Positions 10,858 to 20,679 of a stretch of DNA of 64,000 bases are shown piece by piece. Source of the stretch: Ophiostoma sp. CBS 140.51 (taxonomy: Eukaryota > Ascomycota > Sordariomycetes > Ophiostomatales > Ophiostomataceae); NCBI GenBank assembly GCA_029298735.1, contig JANSLP010000107.1:1-64000 (forward strand). Reading direction: 5' to 3'. The translations under genes and the position numbers were made by a program. The first letter of the stretch is position 1. Each line of letters opens with the position of its first letter. Below the pieces are notes generated by a model. The model worked only from the letters and a program-made list of their open reading frames with translations, searched no databases and had not been told where the DNA came from.

Positions 10858-12842
10858 ATGGGAAGCATCATGTCTACTGCAGCAGGGACGCCCGCCACCA
10901 CCGAGGCGGCTGCCGCTACTTCTGGTGCCGATCGCATCAAGCTTCCAGGCTTCGGCCTGCCCCGCAACGTTGGTTGGGGCCGCGAAGACAAGAAGTTCCC
11001 GCATGCGCTCGAAATGGATGGCCGCGGCAAGCTCAGCAAGGGTGTCTACCTGCGCGAGCGCCGCATGATTGAGTTTATCAACAGCATCACGGACAAGCCC
11101 CAGTGGGAGCACAAGGTGTTTGACGAGGAGATTGTGGCCAAGTGGCGCGCCGAGGCCAAGGCCATGGAGCCCGTCGAGGAGAATGACGTCTTCATGTCGG
11201 ATCCGATGTTTGACTACGTACGTTTCCATCCCAGGCTACTTTTAAATATGAATACTAACCCACGGTAGTGCATCCTTGAACTCCGCGACAAGGCCGAACG
11301 CCTCAAAAAGACTGGTTTCGTGACGGCACTTGATGCCGAGGTGACAATTGTCAAGGCAGACAACTCTGTTTCTGACGACCTACTGGCTGATCTCAAGAAG
11401 TGTGTCTCCAAGCTCGAGGATGTTCCCGACCACCAAAAGGACTGGCACCCGGGCAGCGACAACCAGGTCCTGGATCTGCTGCACCCGTCGCTGTTCCCCG
11501 TCGTCTTTGGCGTCACCCGTGCTCTGCCGACGGGCACGGTCCCGCTCGACGATGCCATTGCCTACACCGGCCGCGGCGAGCTCACAGAAAATGAGAGCCT
11601 GCCAAGAACACACCGTAAGGTGTACGGCGTCGCCCAGCATCAGGATCTGTACCAGTGGCTGCCGTCTGACGTCAAAATTGCCCAGGACGGCACTGCAAAC
11701 ATCACCAGCTACATCAACAATTTGCACCCGCGCGATCACAAGGAGCTGTACGGCGTGCTGGAGAAGTTTGTCGCTGCGTCGGTCCCGCTGTGGGAGGAAG
11801 TTCTGACAAACTGGGGCGATCTGCGTCGTTACAAGTTCACCAGCACAAACGACGAGGAGGACTACTACATTCCTGAGGGTCTTGTCTACGAGAAGCCCCC
11901 GCGCGATCCCGAAGACGAGGAAGACGAAGAGGAGGAAGAGGACCCGGATGACTACCTCTACACCGAAGAGTACCAGGACTGGGTTGAGGAGCACCGCATC
12001 CTCAAGTTCCCCGAGCCGGACGAGTTTGCCACCTTTGACGCAAAGACCAAGTCGGCGGAGCGTGTCCACCTAACACCCACGGGTGACGACGCGCCCCTCC
12101 AGTTCCCCAACGGCCTCCAGGTCATCTTCAAGCTGGCTAACATCCACCTGACGCCCGAGAAGCCTAGTTATGCCGGTGGCAGCTGGCACATTGAGGGTAC
12201 ACTGTCCGAGCGCATCTGTGCCACTGCCCTCTACTATTACGACGAGGAGAACATCACGCCCAGCCGTCTTGCCTTCCGCCAGGGCATCGACGAGGAGGAG
12301 GCCATCATGTACCCCATGCAGAGTGCCTACAACAGTCTTGAGAGCTACCTGGGCGTCCAGCAGGACGGCGCCGCCATCCAGGATCTGGGTAGCGTGCTCA
12401 CCCGCCCGGGCCGTCTCCTGGCATTCCCCAATGTCCTACAGCACCGTGTTGGCTCCTTTGAGCTCGAGGACAAGACGAAGCCCGGTCACCGCAAGATTCT
12501 GGCCATGTTCTTGATCGATCCACACCACCGCATTCTGTCGTCAGCCAATGTGCCGCCGCAGCGCAAGGACTGGTGGTCCGAGAGCGTCCACGACACGCCT
12601 GCTCTGAACCGCCTGCCCAACGAGCTCTTCACTCAGGTCATTGACATGGTCGACTCGTTCCCCATGTCTTGGGAGAGTGCCGTGGCTATCCGTGCTGACC
12701 TGATGAAGGAGCGTAGCAACTTTACTGAGCAGCAAGACGGCGAATACAACGATGTAAGTGTTCCCTTGAAGCCCCAATAGAAACCGAGTGAGACGCACAA
12801 GACTGACCATTCCAGCACACCTTCTCATTCTGCGAGCATTAG
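10858..12842 (+). CDS. DUF4246 family protein
   Basis: Three exons: 10858-11217, 11269-12753 and 12816-12842, encoding 623 aa, in the normal range for this fungal family. Intron 1 (51 bp) has GTACGT, a perfect TACTAAC branch and TAG. Intron 2 (62 bp) has GTAAGT and CCAG; splicing adds the short last exon ending TFSFCEH. Recognisable blocks are the N-terminal LPGFGLPRNVGWGREDKKFPHA region, the DRKHELYGV-like centre (here PRDHKELYGVLEKF) and the C-terminal catalytic-like core SWHIEGTLSERICATALYY followed by RPGRLLAFPNVLQHRV. This resembles a double-stranded beta-helix, so a 2-oxoglutarate/iron oxygenase-like fold is an inference. A pure acidic run (residues about 333-348) is a family-typical linker. 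No targeting signal. The biological role is unknown. Confidence 0.87.
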
Positions 12843-13541
12843 GTCCGCGTCGTTTATGATAGAGTGGTGGAGAAGTATGGAATCGAGTATTGTAACCTCG
12901 ATTGGTGATTCAGTGACTGTTCTGCGGTAGCGATATATCGTATCTAGATGAAATTTGAGAAAATTGAATAAAGGAAAGAGAAAATTGCCATGCAATGAAT
13001 GCCATATGCATCTTGTGGTTTGTGGAAGAGAGTTGCAAGTAACAATGTCTGGAATCGCGAGAACGAGTGAAGGTGCGCTGAACAATTCAAGGGCATTTAC
13101 ATAATATCTTACATAAGAGCCAAGGTCGGGTTAACGCAGTCTAAATTGGCACTAGCGCCAATTTCAATTTGCCCTAGCACGTGATGAGAACCCTCGCCTA
13201 AGAAAAATGTGACCAATTGCCCTCGCCCCACTCTCCACTCTACGCCCTTTTGCGCGCCCTTTGCAGTGCAGAGACCACCAAAAAAGTGCGGAACATATTT
13301 TTTGCTCTTGGGTTGTGCCTTCCCAAACCTAAGAGGAAAAGAAAGAAAATTGGGTCTGCAAGCCGCAAATCAGAATCCTCTCTACCAAAATAGTCGAGTG
13401 TGAAAAAAAGTGCCTTCCCACACTAATCTTCTCTCTCCCCCTCCCCTTCCCTTCTCTTTTCTTGAAATCTCTCTCCCATCGACAAACCAACGAAACGTCA
13501 ACGGATTTTTTTGACGGAAAACCCAACGACAACCATCCAAG
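12843..13541. other. Intergenic, promoter of ribosomal protein gene
   Basis: About 0.7 kb with the 3' end of the DUF4246 gene and the pyrimidine-rich promoter and leader of the uL15 gene (C/T-rich at about 13420-13475). No gene seen. Confidence 0.5.
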
Positions 13542-14306
13542 ATGCCGACTCGTTTTTCGAAGACACGCAAGCACCGCGGCCACGTGAGCGCCGGTAAGGG
13601 TCGCGTCGGCAAGCACCGCAAGCACCCCGGTGGTCGTGGTATGGCCGGTGGCATGGTACGAAACAATTCCGATCCGAGACGAGGAGGGAGGACGATGATG
13701 AGGAGGGACGATGACCGATCAACTTGAAGTGGCACCGACGACGACGATTGGGGATTTCGACACCGGAAGAACCAGGCAATCGATCGAATGGTGTCGCGCA
13801 GAGATTGAATCGAATCTTCGAAAAATATGGACATGGACAGGACAGGACAGGATAAACAGGACGAAACGCTGACTGTCTTCTTCTTCACAGCACCACCACC
13901 GTACCAACATCGACAAGTACCATCCCGGTTACTTCGGTAAGGTCGGTATGCGGAGATTCCACCTTCTCCGCAACCACCAGTGGAACCCCGTCATCAACTT
14001 GGACAAGGTATGTTACAAACGACGGTGACGATGAGAACCGACCCGAGAACCCTCCAAGACAACAACAACATCCACTAACATGCCCAGCTCTGGTCGCTCG
14101 TCCCCGAGGAGACCCGCACAAAGTACCTGTCCGGCGAGAAGAAGGACACCGCCCCCGTGATCGACCTGCTGCCGTTCGGCTACTCCAAGCTGCTGGGCAA
14201 GGGCCGTCTGCCCGAGATACCATTTGTCGTCCGCGCCCGCTACGTCAGCAAGCTGGCTGAGCGCAAGCTGAAGGAGGCTGGTGCCGTTATTGAGCTGGTG
14301 GCATAA
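13542..14306 (+). CDS. RPL28: 60S ribosomal protein L28 (uL15; L27a family)
   Basis: Structural protein of the large cytosolic ribosomal subunit. Three exons: 13542-13655, 13891-14007 and 14088-14306, encoding 149 aa, the exact length of yeast L28. The N-terminus MPTRFSKTRKHRGHVSAGKG and the Gly/Arg/His-rich KHPGGRGMAGGM-HHHRTN stretch are diagnostic. The middle exon carries KYHPGYFGKVGMRRFH, and the C-terminus ends KLKEAGAVIELVA. Intron 1 is long for this window (235 bp, GTACGA...CACAG). Intron 2 is 80 bp with an ACTAAC branch. Early introns are common in ribosomal protein genes. The purine-rich first intron was inspected for a snoRNA without a convincing hit. Confidence 0.97.
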
Positions 14307-15352
14307 AGTGGTTGATATCTTTTTTCACTAAAAAATGGGATGCATCTTCTTTTTTTCTTAACTGTTCTCTTTTCTCTTTACCAACAACAACCTTTGTGAG
14401 GAAACGGGAAAAGGTGTTGGGGTGTGCATTGGCGAACAACAAAATCAAAAACGGGACGAACGACGATACGGGATGACGGACATCAACAAAAAATCTTCAG
14501 CCCGACGAACCACGGCGACGACAATAACAACGAGTCGACACTGGCGAACAAGGACATCGACAATCATATACGTTGACCCTCAGATACCAGTTGACGGGAG
14601 AAGAAGGGAAACCATATACCCTTACCCTCCTCGGTTGTACCATAGTGCTTCGATTTGGGGAAATGGGGGTTTCAAAATGGGATTTGGCGTTTACCGCGAG
14701 AGAATCAACAAAAAAAATGAGAAAATTTTGATCATCTTGGTATTGTCAACGTTGTTCGCTTGTTGACTGTCGTGGGCTTGTACGTCGTATGTCATTGTCG
14801 TGTGCCTGTCTATCTACCCTTGTCTATGTCAATGTCTACGTCAACGCTGTATTTGTTTGCCCGTATATTGTTGTAATAAACTACTATGCTTCAGACAGAT
14901 AATGTATATTACTGACACAACACTTTGTCTACCTGTATACATTGTATACATCACAGTACTCTCCTATGTTGGGATGTAATTTCATTGATCAACAAACGTA
15001 GTTGTTTAAGTGAAGGGGTATTGGACATCCAAAGAAATCTAGAAAAAATGCTAAAAATGAGTGAAGATGAAGAAGATGGTGCCCAAAGGCGAAAGACAAA
15101 CGTAACAAAAAACTGTAAAGCAAAAATCGTAAAGGAGAAGGTCTGAGAACACCAAAAGCCAAAACAGAACATCCAGTGTCGTTTTCCCACCGAGAGCTGA
15201 GATTTCGTAACTTCATTGACGGACAAAGGCGAAAACGAAAACAAAACAGGAAATAAAACAAGAGAAATCTTTCATAAATCGTGCCTCCTCATCGGTCCCT
15301 TCTTCCTATCACGGGAACCAACATCACCATTTTTTCTTTTCCTCTCCCACAC
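14307..15352. other. Convergent intergenic region (RPL28 / UGO1)
   Basis: About 1 kb between the 3' ends of two convergent genes. T-rich and A-rich 3'-UTR-like sequence flanks both sides. No coding or RNA gene seen. Confidence 0.5.
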
Positions 15353-17051
15353 CTAAAATTCACCGTCACCACCGCCGCCGACGGCAGCAGCAGTCCACAG
15401 GCCGACGAGACCCCACCAGCTGACCTTCCAGCCGCGCCACAGACCCTCGACGCCCTGGCCCTGGCGGTAGACGGTCTCGGCCACCTTGGGAGAAGCAGAA
15501 CTGCTAGTCTTTTTCTTGGAATTGGCCTTGTTCTTGCTCGACGACAGCGGCTCGCTCGCGGTAGTCACGGCCGACGTGCCCTCTTCCCAGACAATGTGGG
15601 TCATGGTGCCGACGACGCCCTTGTAGACGCCGAGCGGGAAGATGGCCTCCATGGGGGTCATGACGAGGCCATTCCCAGAAGCAGTGCCGGGCTTGGTCTT
15701 GAGGACCGGCTCCAATGCCCGCACGTACTCGGGCGAGCTCATGATGGCGGCCTGGCCGCGGCGCAGCACGGTCTCAATGGGCAGCTTGACAAAGAGTGCA
15801 AACGACGACGAGCAGAACTTGGCAATGGAAAAGGCGACAGGGCTGGCGTCCTTGTCAATCATGAAGCGGGTGCGCAGGACCAGGGGTGTGGACAAAGTCA
15901 AGAGGGGGTGGATGAGGGAGTGCAGGATGGTGGGCAGCACGAGGATGGGGTGGCAGACGTAAGAGGGCAGGCTTTTGAGGAGGGAAAGAGCACGGCGCGG
16001 CTGGCGGCTGGCCGGAGTAATGATGAGACGGGTGCGCACGAGATCGAGCGGCGAGAGGATGAGACCGGTTGCGACGGCGGCGGCAGCGGCCACAAAGAGC
16101 GAGGCCCAGGGGTAGGGCGAGGCGATATCGATGAGGCGGTCGACGTCATCCTTGAGACCCAGATCGGGCACATTAAAGAGGGCGCTCAGCAGACTGCGCG
16201 ACCAGTTCTCAAGCAGCGACTGCAACACCGTATAAAGAAACGAGGCATTGGTGCCCTTCCAAACGCCCCATGCACCCTCCTTTTGCCAGAGCTGTGAGAT
16301 GACCTCAAGAATAGAATCGGGCTTGGTCAGGATCAGCTGGTTCTCAGCGAGGATCACAGGTGCTCCGTTGGCTCCGTTAGAGGCAGAGCCGCCTGGCGTT
16401 CTCGCCGTTCCGCCGGGAGATGTTGCATATGGCGAGACTGCCCGGCGTCTTTGGTTCGGCAGGGGGTAGAGAGGAGATGACGTATTGGGGGCGTTGGGAG
16501 TGAAGTAGCTGGGCTCGTCGGGGTCGGAGTCGTCGTCGGCAAAGTGGTTGCTGAACTGGGGGAGTTAGCAGGTTACAAGATGGATATTAAGTGAATACAG
16601 AAGAACATACGGGATCATCATTGCCAAAGCCACCATATGAAGACCGCTGGCGACGGCCGAGTTCTGGCTCGATATTCACGACAGGTGTAGGCAGGGCTGA
16701 TTCAGGTGCAAGCAGGTCTAGCGGTGCCTGGCTTCGGACCTGCAGGATGGTCTTTGCGACCTCAAAAGGCTGTGCCATCAGCACAGATGTGTATCGCCAG
16801 AGTAGCTCGTCGACGACATCTTTGGCGGACTGCACGACGGACGGCGACGGCTCGGTAATGTAGTCCTTGTAGTCGAGGTCTGCAAAGATATCGCGGGCTT
16901 TGTGCGAGTAGGGCGAAGTGCCGTTGCCATGTGGCAGGGAGCGAGCAGTTCCGTTGGTGGCAGCACTGGTGTTTGGGCCATAGAGGTCGTCACCAATCGA
17001 CGGCGGGATGTAGTAGGGCCGCAGAGGGTTGACCCCTTCGCGCGAGGCCAT
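15353..17051 (-). CDS. UGO1: Mitochondrial fusion and transport protein Ugo1
   Basis: Outer-membrane modified mitochondrial carrier that links the fusion GTPases Fzo1 and Mgm1. Two exons: 17051-16611 and 16555-15353, with a 55-bp intron (GTATGT, GCTAAC branch, CAG), giving 547 aa. The N-terminus (MASREGVNPLRPYYIPPSIGDDLYG) is soluble and matches the family. Carrier-type segments include RYTSVLMAQPFEVAKTILQVR (P-x-E/D variant) around residues 90-110 and ATGLILSPLDLVRTRLII in the second half, where the P-x-D/E-x-x-R carrier signature is best preserved. Hydrophobic segments continue to a Gly-rich C-terminus. Ser/Pro-rich linkers lie around residues 150-190. It is divergent from YAH1, another mitochondrial gene. 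Confidence 0.92.
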
Positions 17052-18096
17052 GTTGGGTGGTTGTGTGTCTTGTATGGTGTGTAATTGGTGATGTGAATGT
17101 GTCGTTTTGTGGGTTATCGGCCAATCTCAAGACATTATCGAATGTCGGGTTTCGTTATAGAAATGTCGAGATGTCCGTTTGGCGCCGATGCAAGGCAAAA
17201 AGTTTGGAGAAGGAACGACGTTAGACTGTGTGTGGTTGGGTCTGGCCACCGCTCCTTCCTTCCCCGGTGTGAATTATGTCATTAAAAGTTGCAGCAAAAT
17301 AAAATGCGAAAAAGAAAAAAAGTGCAGGCGGCAGGAGGGGCTCGCATGCCCACCCAACGCCGCCCGCCGTGGCCGCCCGCACCTTCCCTGTCGAGCCTGT
17401 GAGCACCTGCCACCAGCCACCTATCGATGAAATCATACCCAAACTCGGAGATAAAGGGAAGGGACTGTTCGGCGAGGGGCAGCGATACGGGACTCCGCTA
17501 ACAGCGCCAGAGCGCCTCAGCACCTCACAGGCCACAGTAAGACCTAAAAAGACGTCGTACAGCACCGTTGATAGGCGGGGGACGATCTTGTTCGTCGACA
17601 TCCAGCCAATAGCGACAGACCAATTGCGCCTGTAAAATCCGCGGAGCGAAAAGAGGAAGTAAGAAAAATTAATTGAGAAAAAAAAGCGGCAAAATGCTCG
17701 ATACTAAAAGTTCACCAAGGTCGCTGTCACAGTTGGGTCTGTTAGTTGGCAGCTCACAGCCTGCCATTCTGCAAGGGAGTATTGCGTTTTTCTCTGTCTG
17801 TTGCTTCTGCGAAAAGGAAAAGAAGAAGCGAAATTACGGTGAAGACGAAGAAGGAAACGACGACGAAACGACGACCGCCCGCTCCTTCCTTAACAGTGGC
17901 CCGGGTCCCCCGAATCCGAACCCGAGCCAAATCTGAGTCTACGCTCAAGACTCTACGCTCAACGTCCTCAGAGAAAAAGCGACTTCGGCTGACGACGGTT
18001 CTCCTACTTATTTTTCCACGACACCCTCCACGCCCTCGACAGTCCTTTCCCTCCCTCCAATCCTCTTCTCTACTCCCGACCACTCACTCCTTCACC
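17052..18096. promoter_or_regulatory. Shared divergent promoter of UGO1 and YAH1
   Basis: About 1.05 kb between the start codons of two nuclear genes for mitochondrial proteins transcribed in opposite directions. The YAH1 side is C/T-rich just before the ATG. No coding sequence is recognised. Shared control is inferred from the arrangement only. Confidence 0.5.
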
Positions 18097-18778
18097 ATGA
18101 CGAGAACACGATTGGTTTCTACGGGCGTCGCCCGCCTCGCCGCTGGTCCTCGGGCCTTTTCGTCGCGCACAGCTCCGGCTCTGCGCCAGATGAGCTCCAT
18201 GACTCGGACTGCGCCAACTGCAGCAGCACGCAAGACAACCTCCTTCTCGAACCTCTTCTCTACACCACTACGGCAGACCGGCGTCTCCAGCGCACGCCTC
18301 TTTTCTTCGAGCGCCGTCTGCGCGCACGGCCACGTCCACAAGCCCAAGCCCGGCGAGGAGTACGTCCACCACTCCCCACACTCTCGAGAAACCAATTGAA
18401 CACCACTAACGTGTTAGGCTCTACATTACATTCATCGACAAGGACGGCGACGAGCACAAGCTGGCCGTGGCCCCCGGCGACAACCTGCTGGACATTGCCC
18501 AGGCACACGACCTCGAGATGGAGGGAGCCTGCGGCGGCTCGTGTGCATGCTCGACGTGCCACATTATTGTCGAAGACGAGGCGTACTTTGACAAGATGAA
18601 TGAGCCGGACGACGACGAGAACGACATGCTGGACCTGGCTTTTGGCCTGACGGAAACGAGCCGGCTGGGCTGCCAGGTGGTCATGACCAAGGAGCTGGAC
18701 GGGCTGGTGGTGCGGTTGCCTACCATGACGCGGAACCTGCAGGCGAGCGACTTCCAGGCCAAGTCGGCGAGTGGTTAG
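18097..18778 (+). CDS. YAH1: Mitochondrial [2Fe-2S] ferredoxin (adrenodoxin, Yah1)
   Basis: Electron carrier of the mitochondrial matrix, needed for Fe-S cluster synthesis and heme A/ubiquinone formation. Two exons: 18097-18359 and 18418-18778 (58-bp intron, GTACGT, ACTAAC branch, TTAG), encoding 207 aa. Residues 1 to about 85 are rich in Arg/Ser/Ala/Thr and free of acidic residues, a mitochondrial presequence. The mature domain begins around GEELYITFIDKDGDEHKLAV. The vertebrate-type cluster motif is complete: CGGSCACSTC with the fourth cysteine in RLGCQVVMTKELDG. The acidic helix (EPDDDENDMLDLAFG) is the interaction surface for ferredoxin reductase. Family assignment is certain. Confidence 0.95.
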
Positions 18779-19276
18779 GTCTGGAGTGGATGACCAATGA
18801 GGACAGGACGACATACGAGCATTACATATGGAAAGCATTTACCTGGGCGGCATCTGGACATCAACATCTGGACATGAAAACTGGACATGACAACTGAACA
18901 TGACAACTGAACATAACAACTGAACATAACAACTGAACATTCAGGGGACATTGGGGACGGGAGGATGATCTTGTTTATTGGCAAGAGGAAACGGTGGAGG
19001 AGCATTTGTATGACTATAGAATACCCGACGACTAGAAGGCAACGGGGGACAGGCCCGTGGACAAAACGCAACTCAACCAGGAAAACACACATAAGGGAAC
19101 GGACAGGACGAGAAAAACGAATCAAATGAGTCAAAATCAAACAAAATGAAATGAGAATGAGAATGAGAATGAAATGAAATATCAATTAAACCAACGTTGA
19201 CCGTTATGAAAACCCATGCATGCAAAACTCTATGAGAACAATGAAGTGACAACAGAAAAACCCGCAGGCACCACAT
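18779..19276. other. Convergent intergenic region (YAH1 / RRP15)
   Basis: About 0.5 kb containing a 13-bp tandem repeat and an AATGAG-type short repeat at about 19144-19180. No gene seen. Confidence 0.5.
18879..18940 (+). repeat. 13-bp tandem repeat, about 4.8 copies
   Basis: Units of AACTGAACATRAC follow each other without gaps; the first copy has GG for GA. It lies in the 3' region between the convergent YAH1 and RRP15 genes. Confidence 0.85.
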
Positions 19277-20377
19277 TTATGCCTCCTCCAGACCACCTTT
19301 TTTTAATTCACCACCACCCGACGCAATCAGATCCAAGAAGCCCTTGCGGCTCATCTCCGTCACCTTGGCCTCCCGCTTGTCCATGCCAATCAGACCTTCG
19401 GCCTTGGCCTGCTTCTTGGCCTGAGCCGCCTTGACTTGTGCGGCACGCACAGCGTTGAACAGCTGCACGACACCGCGCTGGGCCACCTTGCGCAGCCGGC
19501 GCTCCGTCGCCAGAATGGTCGTGGTCGTCTCGCCGACATTCAACTCGCCCGCGGCATCGCCAGCAGTAACACTGTCCGAGACGGGGCGTGCCGTCGCAAT
19601 CAGCACGTCCTTGACACGGCCCCGCTCGAGCGCGGCACGCTTCTCAAGGCGCATCTGCCGACGGGCCTTTTCTTCCAGACCGGCATCGACCACGCGGCGA
19701 CTCGCCTCACGGGCGTCGGCACTGCGGGCCAGAACAGGATCGGCGCGGCGGGTCGTCGACAATTTTGTGCCCAGGATCTTGGACAGCGAGGTAGCAAAGG
19801 TGGCCGGGTCGTTGCGCTTGGACTTGGGAGCGGCGCCAGCACCGTTGTCACTGTCGCCGCCGCTGTTGTAGGCATCGTCATCCTCTTCATCGTCGTCGCC
19901 CTCCGAGTCGGTTGGTGCGTCTCGTGCGGCGGGCACACGTTGTGCAGGCTTTGTCTTGTTCTGTTTTTGCTTCTTCCCATTGTCGCTCAACGAGTCTAAT
20001 GAGTCCTCGTCGTCATTGTCGTCGTTCTCATCATCATCGCCGCTCTCGATACCCTCCAAATCCACCTCGTCGTTCTCGTCTTCGTCGGACGTAGCGCCGT
20101 CGTCGGACGTAGCGCCGTCGTCGGCCAATGCGTCGAGATTCTCGTCGTCCGAGTCGAGCAGGTCAACAGCCTGGAAGCCGTCGTCACTTCCATCATCCTC
20201 CTCATCAACGAGGTCCGCCGTCTTCGGCTCCTCATCATCGCTGCCGCCCTCAATCGAATCGGAATCGCTGTGGTAGGCCATCTGCTGCGCCCGCTTCCGC
20301 TTCTTCTGGAAGCGATCGTTCTTGGGCCGCGAGGCCGAAGCCTCGTCGCCGCGCCGTTTTCTTGAGATTGCAGACAT
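19277..20377 (-). CDS. RRP15: Ribosomal RNA-processing protein 15 homologue
   Basis: Nucleolar pre-60S factor required for 27S pre-rRNA processing. Single exon, 366 aa. The basic N-terminus (RKRRGDE...KKRKRAQQ) is followed by a long acidic Asp/Glu/Ser region (around residues 40-180), characteristic of nucleolar assembly factors. The conserved Rrp15 domain occupies about 195-350: it begins ATFATSLSKILGTKLST and continues with EEKARRQMRLEKRAALERGRVKD and ERRLRKVAQRGVVQLFNAVRAAQ. The C-terminal MSRKGFLDLIASG is also typical. The acidic region includes a duplicated DGATSDDGATSD segment at about 20090-20130. The start is the first ATG in frame. Confidence 0.92.
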   Translation of the reverse strand: MSAISRKRRGDEASASRPKNDRFQKKRKRAQQMAYHSDSDSIEGGSDDEEPKTADLVDEEDDGSDDGFQAVDLLDSDDENLDALADDGATSDDGATSDEDENDEVDLEGIESGDDDENDDNDDEDSLDSLSDNGKKQKQNKTKPAQRVPAARDAPTDSEGDDDEEDDDAYNSGGDSDNGAGAAPKSKRNDPATFATSLSKILGTKLSTTRRADPVLARSADAREASRRVVDAGLEEKARRQMRLEKRAALERGRVKDVLIATARPVSDSVTAGDAAGELNVGETTTTILATERRLRKVAQRGVVQLFNAVRAAQVKAAQAKKQAKAEGLIGMDKREAKVTEMSRKGFLDLIASGGGELKKGGLEEA

Positions 20378-20483
20378 TGTGCGTGTGGTGTTGTGTGGAA
20401 TTGAATTAATTGTCGTTGTTGTGTAGACTTAGACAGTGCCCGTCTTCTGGCGTAGACTTTTTTTGATACAGACGGCAGAATTT

Positions 20484-20516
20484 ACCGCCCAAAGTTTCTT
20501 TTGTACTTTGGGCGGT
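20484..20516. repeat. Perfect 12-bp inverted repeat (hairpin), 9-base loop
   Basis: ACCGCCCAAAGT and its exact reverse complement are separated by 9 bases, and the stem can extend outward by three further positions with one T/G. It sits about 110-140 bases upstream of the RRP15 start and about 165 bases beyond the GH3 stop codon. It could be a regulatory palindrome of the RRP15 promoter or a 3' RNA structure of the upstream gene; the sequence does not decide. Confidence 0.85.
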
Positions 20517-20679
20517 GAACTAACTTTACTGTGGGGCTCAAAGACGGCTCCACTTATATCACAGCTACAAGCATCGACGTCAAGGTCGCGACTTCCTTCT
20601 CAATTCAATTGAATATAATAATTAAAAGGAGTTAAGTTTACAAAATCCAATGAGAATTTACTTCTCTATATACACTCGC

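Noticed and set aside
13656..13890. Possible box C/D snoRNA in the first intron of RPL28
   Set aside because: ATGATGA (13695-13701) resembles a C box, but the only good CTGA (13869-13872) is about 170 bases away and is better explained as the intron branch point; no flanking terminal stem or second box pair.
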